From assembly GCA_017549665.1 (NCBI GenBank), contig JAFYUD010000262.1:1-7069 (forward strand): 7,069 nucleotides of DNA. The letters run 5' to 3'. The position numbers and the translations under genes are program-made. The notes under the pieces were generated by a model, which ran no database searches, was not told the origin of the DNA, and saw only the letters and a list, made by a program, of their open reading frames with translations. Shown one piece after another: positions 1 through 6,185 of the stretch (positions within the stretch are counted from its first letter, which is position 1; each line of letters opens with the position of its first letter). This DNA is from Clostridia bacterium. GTDB lineage: Bacteria > Bacillota_A > Clostridia > Oscillospirales > Acutalibacteraceae.

Positions 1-600
1 CCCTATATCGTCTGGCTTGTAATCGGTATTATCTGCTGGTATTACATGAATCAGGCAATGCTCGGTGCAGATATGTCCGTAATAAACTTCAGCGACGTGC
101 TTAAAAGGATGAAATTCCCCATTGCAATCGTCCCTGCAAAAACAATTGCTTCAAACCTTATCACACACGTATGTTCAATGGTTATAGTTTTTGCCGTAGT
201 GCTTATAGGCGGCGCAAAAATCAGCTCAAGTATATGGCTTCTGCCTTATTATATTTTCGCAAGCACATTCTTTATACTGGGATATTCACTGATTGCATCA
301 ACAATCAACGTACTTTTCAGGGATTTTCACAATCTTTCAAACACGGCAATGAGATTTCTTTTCTTCATTTCACCCGTTATGTGGGAGCCGTCAGAAGACA
401 GTGAAATTCTTGTCCTGATAATGAAGCTCAATCCCTTTGCATACATACTCAACGGATACAGAGACACAATTCTCTACGGCTGGAATTTCTCCGAAAATCT
501 TGACACGGGTCTGATTTTCTGGGCAATTTCAATCGTGATGTTTATAACCGGATGCTTTATGCACATGCGTATGCGCCATAAATTCATCGATACACTGTAA
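1..600 (+). CDS. ABC-2 type polysaccharide export permease (Wzm/TagG-like), 5' truncated
   Basis: This is the membrane subunit of an ABC exporter that moves a lipid-linked polysaccharide or teichoic-type polymer across the cytoplasmic membrane. The frame is open from base 1, so the true start lies outside the window; 199 residues remain of a family usually about 260-280 long. The visible part is hydrophobic. Membrane segments are likely near residues 1-20 (partial), 53-71, 78-104, 116-128, 135-151 and 168-188. Family-typical features include the cytoplasmic motif LFRDFHNL (105-112), SPVMW (124-128), the NPF loop (144-146), and a short basic C-terminal tail (MRMRHKF). The stop is 12 bases before the ATPase gene, the normal permease-ATPase arrangement. 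The family call is firm. The exact substrate cannot be read from the permease, so I give no symbol. Confidence 0.9.
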   Translation, partial: PYIVWLVIGIICWYYMNQAMLGADMSVINFSDVLKRMKFPIAIVPAKTIASNLITHVCSMVIVFAVVLIGGAKISSSIWLLPYYIFASTFFILGYSLIASTINVLFRDFHNLSNTAMRFLFFISPVMWEPSEDSEILVLIMKLNPFAYILNGYRDTILYGWNFSENLDTGLIFWAISIVMFITGCFMHMRMRHKFIDTL

Positions 601-606
601 GGAGGT
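601..606 (+). promoter_or_regulatory. Strong Shine-Dalgarno site for the ABC ATPase gene
   Basis: GGAGGT directly follows the permease stop codon and sits 6 bases before the ATG at 613. It is close to a perfect match to the anti-Shine-Dalgarno sequence and fixes that start. It suggests efficient, possibly coupled, translation of the two transporter subunits. Confidence 0.85.
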
Positions 607-612
607 TTTTTA

Positions 613-1440
613 ATGAGCGAAAACAGAATTATCACTCCTGACAGTGATGATGTTATTATCTGTGACCATGTTACAAAAGACTACGCTCTCTATTCCTCTT
701 TCGGTGATAAAATCAAAGGTCTTTTTTCAAAGCAGCACAAGGTTTCTTCATTCAGAGCGCTGGATGATATAAGTGTTACAATGAAAAAAGGTGAATGTGT
801 AGGTCTTATTGGTCTTAACGGAAGCGGTAAATCCACACTTGCAAGCATAATCACGGGTATTTCGTCCCCCACATCAGGTAGCGTGACTGTCAAAGGTGAG
901 GTAAGCATGCTCTGTGCATCATCAGGTATGCGTTCACAGCTTTCAGGCGTTGATAATATACGCTTCAAATGTCTGCTTATGGGTTATACTGACAAGCAGA
1001 TCAAGGAAATGGAAAAAGAGATAATCGAATTTGCCGACATCGGTATACATATAAATCAGCCTGTAAAAACATACTCAAGCGGTATGCGCTCAAGACTCGG
1101 TTTTGCAATTGCCGTAAATATCGACCCGGATATTCTTATTATTGACGAGGCTTTGTCAGTAGGTGACTCAAGCTTTACCGACAAATGTCTTGCAAAGGTT
1201 GATGAATTCAAACAGAAGGGCAAGACTATCATTTTTGTCAGTCATGCAGTTACATCAATGACAAGCTTCTGCGACAGAGTAATCTGGATAAATCAGGGTA
1301 AGCTAATCGGTGCAGGTACGACTGACGAGATAATCAAGCCTTATTGCGGCTTTGCAAGAGAATTCAACGGTATGACAAATGAGCAGCGTAAGAATATGAT
1401 ACCTGACCTGAAGGAATATCAGGCAAAATACTGCAGATAA
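613..1440 (+). CDS. Polysaccharide ABC exporter ATP-binding protein (Wzt/TagH-like, short form)
   Basis: This is the nucleotide-binding subunit that powers export with the upstream permease. The 275 residues hold a complete ABC domain: Walker A GLNGSGKST at 67-75, the signature SSGMR at 155-159, Walker B ILIIDEA at 174-180 with catalytic Glu179, a D-loop SVGDSSF at 182-188, and the switch His211 in VSHAV. The degenerate signature (SSGMR in place of LSGGQ) and the long N-terminal strand before Walker A are typical of the Wzt/TagH/RfbB export class. The protein ends soon after the ABC core, at a helical segment of roughly 245-275. It therefore lacks the C-terminal carbohydrate-binding domain of E. 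coli O9a-type Wzt and the extra C-terminal region of Bacillus TagH. The start is set by GGAGGT six bases upstream. The next gene follows after 11 bases. Confidence 0.93.
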   Translation: MSENRIITPDSDDVIICDHVTKDYALYSSFGDKIKGLFSKQHKVSSFRALDDISVTMKKGECVGLIGLNGSGKSTLASIITGISSPTSGSVTVKGEVSMLCASSGMRSQLSGVDNIRFKCLLMGYTDKQIKEMEKEIIEFADIGIHINQPVKTYSSGMRSRLGFAIAVNIDPDILIIDEALSVGDSSFTDKCLAKVDEFKQKGKTIIFVSHAVTSMTSFCDRVIWINQGKLIGAGTTDEIIKPYCGFAREFNGMTNEQRKNMIPDLKEYQAKYCR

Positions 1441-1444
1441 GGGG
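1439..1444 (+). promoter_or_regulatory. Shine-Dalgarno site for the coiled-coil gene, overlapping the upstream stop
   Basis: AAGGGG overlaps the TAA stop of the ATPase gene (1438-1440) and lies 7 bases before the ATG at 1452. This supports a real, translated small gene and likely translational coupling to the ATPase. Confidence 0.75.
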
Positions 1445-1451
1445 AAAAACC

Positions 1452-1742
1452 ATGAGTGAAGTAAATTATGAGCTTATATTGCAGGAAAATGAACGCCTGA
1501 AAAAAGAAAACGAGGCACTGCTAAATGAAATAAAAAACTGCCGTGACGACGTGTGTAAGCAGATTGGTGTAATAACCTCTGTAAAAAAAGAAATGCGCCG
1601 TTACGAAGTGCAGATAAACTCTCTCAAAACAGAAAATGAAGAGCTTAAGAGACGATTTGCAAAAATCGAAGACAACCCAATCGGAAAATTACTTCTAAAA
1701 ATATATAGATTTTTAAGAGAAATGAAAAGAAGAAGATTTTGA
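1452..1742 (+). CDS. Small coiled-coil protein with basic amphipathic C-terminus, function unknown
   Basis: I do not recognise a named family. The 96 residues are almost wholly predicted helix. Residues 5-28 form a leucine-zipper-like heptad run, with I9, L16 and L23 at one core position and N13, N20 and I27 at the other. A second run covers about 51-72, with I55, L58 and L65. The tail from about 75 to 96 (DNPIGKLLLKIYRFLREMKRRRF region) is an amphipathic, strongly basic helix that could lie on the inner membrane face. Similar coiled-coil plus amphipathic tails are found at the ends of some polysaccharide glycosyltransferases, so this may be a free-standing version of such a tail acting as scaffold or membrane tether (inference). 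There is no signal peptide and no membrane-spanning segment. Its A-rich composition suggests fast evolution. A Shine-Dalgarno site and tight spacing on both sides support expression. Confidence 0.8.
   Translation: MSEVNYELILQENERLKKENEALLNEIKNCRDDVCKQIGVITSVKKEMRRYEVQINSLKTENEELKRRFAKIEDNPIGKLLLKIYRFLREMKRRRF
1725..1736 (+). promoter_or_regulatory. Purine-rich ribosome binding site that decides the start of the large glycosyltransferase
   Basis: A run of A and G (AAAAGAAGAAGA) inside the end of the coiled-coil gene lies 8 bases before the ATG at 1745 but only 2 bases before the TTG at 1739. The spacing favours the ATG. The site is weak, so initiation may depend on ribosomes finishing the upstream gene, whose TGA stop is at 1740-1742. 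Confidence 0.55.
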
Positions 1743-1744
1743 TT

Positions 1745-4700
1745 ATGAATGTAAAAAATATAGATGAGATTCTTCAGAATCTGAAAAAAAGAAGATCAGT
1801 TCTTGAAAATATTCTTAATGAGAATAATATTCCTTTCGGTAACGATACAGATGCAACATCTGCATTCAGAACAGAGTGTGATGAGCTTAAAAAGCTGAAG
1901 GTTGCCGCTGTTATGGATGCTTTCACACTGGGAAATTTTAAAAGTGAATGTAATCTTATGCAGATAACTGCTGACAACTGGCGTGAAGAAATGGAAAGCT
2001 TCGCTCCTGACCTGTTTTTCCTTGAATCTGCATGGGAAGGTAAGGATAAATCATGGTACAAAAAGGTTGCAAACGGCAGTAAAGAGCTTTACGACCTTAC
2101 AAATTACTGCCATGAAAAGGGAATTCCCGTAATTTTCTGGAATAAGGAGGACCCCGTTTACACAGATACATTTATTTCCGCCGCATCATGTGCCGATTTT
2201 GTTTTTACAACTGATTTTGACTGCATAAACAGATACAAGCGCACTTTGCAGCACAATAATGTTTATCTTCTTCATTTTTCAGCACAGCCACAGGTACATA
2301 ATCCCGGTGAGATGCATGACAGAAAGGATAAATTCTGTTTCGCAGGTGCTTATTATCACAGATACAAGGATCGTTCAAGAGTTTTTGACGCTTTTGCCGA
2401 TGTTTTTGAAAAGGGCAAGGGTCTTGATATCTATGACCGTAATTTAGGCTCTGCAAGACCTGAACATGCATTCCCTCAGCGTTATAATAAGATGATTGTG
2501 GGCAATCTCAAGCCCGAAGATATACACATTGCTTATAAAGGCTACAATTACGGCATCAACATGAATTCCGTAAATCAGTCACAGACTATGTTTGCACGCC
2601 GTGTTTATGAATTGCTTGCGTCAAACACAGTTTCGGTAGGTAACTATTCACGAGGCACAAAAAACCTTTTCGGTGACCTTACCATCTGTACTGACAGCGC
2701 AGATGCAATGGAAAAGCATCTTCATAAATATTGCTATGAGCCTGAAGATTACAGAAAGTACAGACTTCTCGGTCTGAGAAAGGTGCTCAGAGATAATCTT
2801 TGTGAGGACAGACTCGGCTTTATAGCAAAATGCGTTTTCAATAAGGAAATGCGCAGAAAAATGCCTGATATCTATGTGCTTTCAGACAATGCGCAGAACT
2901 TTTTAAAACAGACATACGAAAACAAATACCTTGCTTCATCATTTGAAGAAATTCCCGATGATGCATTTGTTGCAGTTTTGAACAATGCTGATTATTACGG
3001 TGAGAATTATCTTCTGGACCTTGCTCTTTCCGTCAGATATTCTTCATGCGACGGCTTCGGAAAGGTCTGTTACTATGAAAACACAAACGGTGAAATAAAT
3101 TGTAACGACCGTGACTGCACTTACAAAAAATGTGATAAGCTTGCAGGTGCAAGAAGTATCATAAAGAAATCAGCAATTGCAGATAAGGAAGCTTACCTTG
3201 CAGGTGAGGAAATCAGCGGTGATTTCTTCTGCACAGATGAATTTAATTACTGCAAAGGCTTCAACGGTGAAAAATGTGACAAGGTTGATGACCTGTTTGT
3301 TGCCGATCACGGTATTTCACACGACGAGATAAACAACGAGGCAAGAAAAACGGACTATATTGACCTTGACGAAGAACTTTTCAGAATCACACCCTCCGAA
3401 ATGCTGAGAATGTGTGATAAGAAGACAAAGAATGTTGATGTTATAGCCGAGGGCGGAAAATTCATCATCAATTCAAAGCTTGAAAATGATCAGGTCGTAT
3501 ATCTTGAATTTTCACAGAAGTTCAATGTCCGTGATTTTGATTCAGATAACAGAATCTCCGTCACATTCCAGTGTACGGGTGACCTGAATACAGAAAATTT
3601 CTGTATCTTCTACGACAGCGCAATGAAGAAAACAGAGGTTGCCAAGTCTGCGGGAAACAGTGTGCTCAGTGCCGAAATCCCGTCAGATGCAGAGTTTATG
3701 AAATTCTCCGTGCGTATAAGAGGAAGCGGCTCCAAGGAATTTTCGGGAATCGTTGCCGGCGGTGATTCAAAAAACAACAGTGTTTCATTCCTCTCACGAA
3801 GCAATACAGTAATTGTTGCTGATAATTATCCCGCATACGACGACCTTTACAAGTACATGTTTGTTCACAAGAGAAACAGTATTTATAAGGAAAACGGACT
3901 TGTTACCGATATGCTCAGAATCAATATGTGGGCAGAAAACCGTTACCGTGAGTTTGAGGGTATAAATGTAACAGAAGGCAATGCCGATAAGCTCGCTCAG
4001 GTGCTTGACAGCGGCAGAATAAAGACCGTCTGCGTACATTTCCTTAATCCTTATCTCTGGAGCGTGCTGAAAAATTATCTTGATGAAATAAATCTTATAA
4101 TATGGAGCCACGGCAGTGATATTCAGCCCTGGCACAGACGTAAATTCAATCTGAAAACTCAGAAAGACATTGAAGAAGCACAGAAGGCTTCCGCAATCAG
4201 AGAAGAATTGTGGAAAGAAGTTTTCGACTATGCCGAAAACTACAATATCCGTTTCGTATATGTTTCAGAGTTTTTCAAAAAGCAGATTGAAGAGGATTAC
4301 AACGTCTCTCTTGACGGAAAATGCTCAATAATTCACAACTGTATTGATACGGATATGTTCTCTTACGAGAAAAAAACACCCGAACAGAGATTCAGTATTA
4401 TGTCTGTCAAGTCATTCAGCACCCTTACTTATGCCAATGACATAACTCAGCAGGCAATTCTTGAACTTAGTAAAGAGCCTGAATTTTCAAAGCTGACATT
4501 TGATCTTTACGGTGACGGTGAAAGATTTGAAACTGACACTCAGCAGCTGAAGAAATTCAGCAATGTGCATCTGCACAGAGGCTTCCTCACTCAGTCAGAG
4601 ATTGCGAAGCTGCATAAATCACATGGCATCTACATCGCAACAACGAGAATGGATACTCAGGGTGTTTCAAGGGATGAAGCAATGTCTTCAGGTCTTGTAC

Positions 4701-4927
4701 CCGTTGCTTCAGCAGTTGCGGCAATTCCCGAATTTGTTGACGAAAGCTGCGGTATGCTTGTACCCGGTGAAGATGCAAAGGCTGTTGCCGATGCAATTCT
4801 CAGACTTGTAAGAGACGAAAACCTCTTTATGAAGCTGAGCGAAAATGCAGCAATGCATGTCAGAAATAAAACATCAAAAAAATATACCATTGATGAAGAG
4901 ACTTCTCTCATTAAATCAATGCAATAA
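1745..4927 (+). CDS. Large multi-domain glycosyltransferase: CgeB-like GT, partial GT2-like piece, beta linker, GT4
   Basis: This predicted cytoplasmic enzyme (1060 residues) probably adds sugars to the growing surface glycan. Order: a charged helical lead (1-50). Then a CgeB-like/Glyco_trans_1_2-type module (about 52-375), with FLESAWEGK near 92-100 and a nucleotide-binding-like half around 268-312 (YGINMN, RRVYELLAS). Then a partial GT2-like segment (about 375-520), with DYYGENYLLDL at 416-426 and LAGARSIIKKS at 466-476. Then a beta-rich linker (about 563-688). Last is a GT4/Glycos_transf_1 module (about 689-1060), with SHGSDI at 788-793, DLYGDGE at 920-926 and the family's E-x7-E site present as D970-x7-E978. 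No membrane segment is seen. I chose ATG 1745 on ribosome-site spacing; TTG 1739 would add two residues and overlap the upstream stop. Domain classes are recognised by motif; donor, acceptor and linkage are unknown. Confidence 0.88.
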   Translation: MNVKNIDEILQNLKKRRSVLENILNENNIPFGNDTDATSAFRTECDELKKLKVAAVMDAFTLGNFKSECNLMQITADNWREEMESFAPDLFFLESAWEGKDKSWYKKVANGSKELYDLTNYCHEKGIPVIFWNKEDPVYTDTFISAASCADFVFTTDFDCINRYKRTLQHNNVYLLHFSAQPQVHNPGEMHDRKDKFCFAGAYYHRYKDRSRVFDAFADVFEKGKGLDIYDRNLGSARPEHAFPQRYNKMIVGNLKPEDIHIAYKGYNYGINMNSVNQSQTMFARRVYELLASNTVSVGNYSRGTKNLFGDLTICTDSADAMEKHLHKYCYEPEDYRKYRLLGLRKVLRDNLCEDRLGFIAKCVFNKEMRRKMPDIYVLSDNAQNFLKQTYENKYLASSFEEIPDDAFVAVLNNADYYGENYLLDLALSVRYSSCDGFGKVCYYENTNGEINCNDRDCTYKKCDKLAGARSIIKKSAIADKEAYLAGEEISGDFFCTDEFNYCKGFNGEKCDKVDDLFVADHGISHDEINNEARKTDYIDLDEELFRITPSEMLRMCDKKTKNVDVIAEGGKFIINSKLENDQVVYLEFSQKFNVRDFDSDNRISVTFQCTGDLNTENFCIFYDSAMKKTEVAKSAGNSVLSAEIPSDAEFMKFSVRIRGSGSKEFSGIVAGGDSKNNSVSFLSRSNTVIVADNYPAYDDLYKYMFVHKRNSIYKENGLVTDMLRINMWAENRYREFEGINVTEGNADKLAQVLDSGRIKTVCVHFLNPYLWSVLKNYLDEINLIIWSHGSDIQPWHRRKFNLKTQKDIEEAQKASAIREELWKEVFDYAENYNIRFVYVSEFFKKQIEEDYNVSLDGKCSIIHNCIDTDMFSYEKKTPEQRFSIMSVKSFSTLTYANDITQQAILELSKEPEFSKLTFDLYGDGERFETDTQQLKKFSNVHLHRGFLTQSEIAKLHKSHGIYIATTRMDTQGVSRDEAMSSGLVPVASAVAAIPEFVDESCGMLVPGEDAKAVADAILRLVRDENLFMKLSENAAMHVRNKTSKKYTIDEETSLIKSMQ

Positions 4928-4934
4928 TATACTG

Positions 4935-4940
4935 AAAGGT
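4935..4940 (+). promoter_or_regulatory. Shine-Dalgarno site for the UDP-ManNAc dehydrogenase gene
   Basis: AAAGGT lies 8 bases before the ATG at 4949. It supports this start over the ATG at 4941, which runs into a stop after three codons. Confidence 0.65.
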
Positions 4941-4948
4941 ATGATTAT

Positions 4949-6169
4949 ATGATCAACATTATAGGTCTCGGATACATCGGACTTCCCACAGCTCTTATGT
5001 TTGCAGCAAACGGTGTGGAGGTTGTTGGTACCGATTACAATAAAGTGCTTATTGACACTCTTAATTCAGGACATACAACCTTTGAGGAGGAAGGTCTTGA
5101 TGAACTTTTTGAAAAGGCTGTTGACTGCGGCATAAAGTTTTCTACAAAGTATCAGAAAACAGATATGTACATCGTTGCTGTGCCCACTCCTTACGATAAG
5201 TATACAAAGAAGATTGCAGCCTGCTACGTTGTTTCAGCAGTAAAGTCCATTATGGAAGTCTGCCCCAAGGGTGCAACAGTTGTAATCGAGTCAACCGTTT
5301 CTCCCGGTACAATTGACAGATTTGTCCGTCCCGTTATCGAAGAAAACGGCTTTGTTATTGGTGAGGATATCAATCTTGTTCATGCTCCCGAAAGAATTAT
5401 CCCCGGCAATATGATTTACGAGCTTGAGCACAACTCAAGAACAATCGGTGCTGATGATGTCGCAATCGGTGAAAAGGTAAAGGCTTGCTATGCTTCATTC
5501 TGTAAGGGTGAAATCGTTGTAACTGATATCAGAACAGCCGAAATGACAAAGGTTGTTGAAAATACATTCAGAGATATCAACATCGCATTTGCAAATGAGC
5601 TTGCAAAAATCTGTCGCAGTGACAATATGGATGTTTACGAGATTATCAGAATCGCAAACAAGCACCCCAGAGTAAATATTCTTTCACCCGGACCCGGTGT
5701 AGGCGGTCACTGTATTTCCGTTGACCCCTGGTTCCTTGTGGGTGATTACCCCTCACTTGCAAACATCATCAAGCAGGCACGTCTTATCAACGACTCAATG
5801 CCCGATTTTGTTCTCGAAAGAATTAATTCTGTCATGAAGGCAAACGGAATCAAGGACGTTTCAAAGGTAGGTCTTTACGGTCTTACTTACAAGGAAAATG
5901 TTGACGATGTCCGTGAAAGTCCCACTCTTCAGATGCTGGAGAGTATGGAAAGACATCTTGCAACAGGCGTTAAGGTTTACGACCCTTATGTGACCATTGA
6001 TATCGTTGAAAATCAGTATCATGATTTTGACAGCTTCCTTAACGATGTTGAGCTTGTTGTCCTTCTTGTAGGTCACGATGAAATAAAGAACAATATGGAC
6101 AAGCTTGCAGGCAAAGTAATTCTTGATACAAGAAATATCTGCACCCTTGACGGCACATACAGACTTTAA
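4949..6169 (+). CDS. wecC: UDP-N-acetyl-D-mannosamine dehydrogenase (UDP-ManNAcA-forming)
   Basis: This NAD-dependent, four-electron dehydrogenase is predicted to oxidise UDP-ManNAc to UDP-ManNAcA in the cytoplasm. Its 406 residues are near the usual family length. The protein opens straight into the Rossmann strand, with GLGYIG at 6-11 and the adenosine-binding acid D29 closing the fold. ESTVSPGT (114-121), APERIIPGN (146-154), Lys201 in EMTKVVENTFRD, and GPGVGGHCISVDPW (248-261) with catalytic Cys255 are all present. The C-terminal UDP-binding domain carries GLTYKENVDDVRESP (311-325). The APER(I/V)xPG form and FRDINIAFANEL match WecC-type enzymes rather than UDP-glucose dehydrogenases, which carry NPEFLREG. 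The WecB-type epimerase 16 bases downstream would supply its substrate and strengthens the call. A WbpA-like UDP-GlcNAc dehydrogenase is the main alternative. Confidence 0.9.
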   Translation: MINIIGLGYIGLPTALMFAANGVEVVGTDYNKVLIDTLNSGHTTFEEEGLDELFEKAVDCGIKFSTKYQKTDMYIVAVPTPYDKYTKKIAACYVVSAVKSIMEVCPKGATVVIESTVSPGTIDRFVRPVIEENGFVIGEDINLVHAPERIIPGNMIYELEHNSRTIGADDVAIGEKVKACYASFCKGEIVVTDIRTAEMTKVVENTFRDINIAFANELAKICRSDNMDVYEIIRIANKHPRVNILSPGPGVGGHCISVDPWFLVGDYPSLANIIKQARLINDSMPDFVLERINSVMKANGIKDVSKVGLYGLTYKENVDDVRESPTLQMLESMERHLATGVKVYDPYVTIDIVENQYHDFDSFLNDVELVVLLVGHDEIKNNMDKLAGKVILDTRNICTLDGTYRL

Positions 6170-6175
6170 AAGAAT

Positions 6176-6180
6176 GGTGA
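6176..6180 (+). promoter_or_regulatory. Weak Shine-Dalgarno site for the 2-epimerase gene
   Basis: GGTGA lies 5 bases before the ATG at 6186. It is a weaker match than at the other starts. The epimerase may rely partly on coupling to the dehydrogenase stop at 6167-6169. Confidence 0.45.
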
Positions 6181-6185
6181 ATTCT

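Noticed and set aside
690..968. Antisense open frame of 92 codons
   Set aside because: It lies wholly inside the ATPase gene on the opposite strand, covers the Walker A coding region, shows no recognisable motif, and is a by-product of codon use on the + strand.
1452..1742. Coiled-coil gene as a toxin-antitoxin or phage component
   Set aside because: It is a single short helical protein inside a polysaccharide operon, with no partner gene, DNA-binding motif or phage context.
3794..4135. Antisense open frame of 113 codons
   Set aside because: It lies within the well-supported glycosyltransferase frame, and its translation shows no domain-like pattern.
4563..4911. Overlapping open frames on both strands inside the GT4 coding region
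   Set aside because: The in-frame GT4 product shows clear family motifs here; the alternative frames give low-complexity Ser/Gln/Leu-rich sequences typical of shadow translations.
4928..4948. Possible terminator or promoter in the longest intergenic gap
   Set aside because: The gap is only 21 bases, with no inverted repeat or T-run, and no -35/-10 pair can fit convincingly.
4941..4952. Mini open frame ATG ATT ATA TGA just before the dehydrogenase gene
   Set aside because: It has three codons and no separate ribosome site. A leader-peptide role cannot be supported, because no attenuator hairpin is visible in the 21-base gap.
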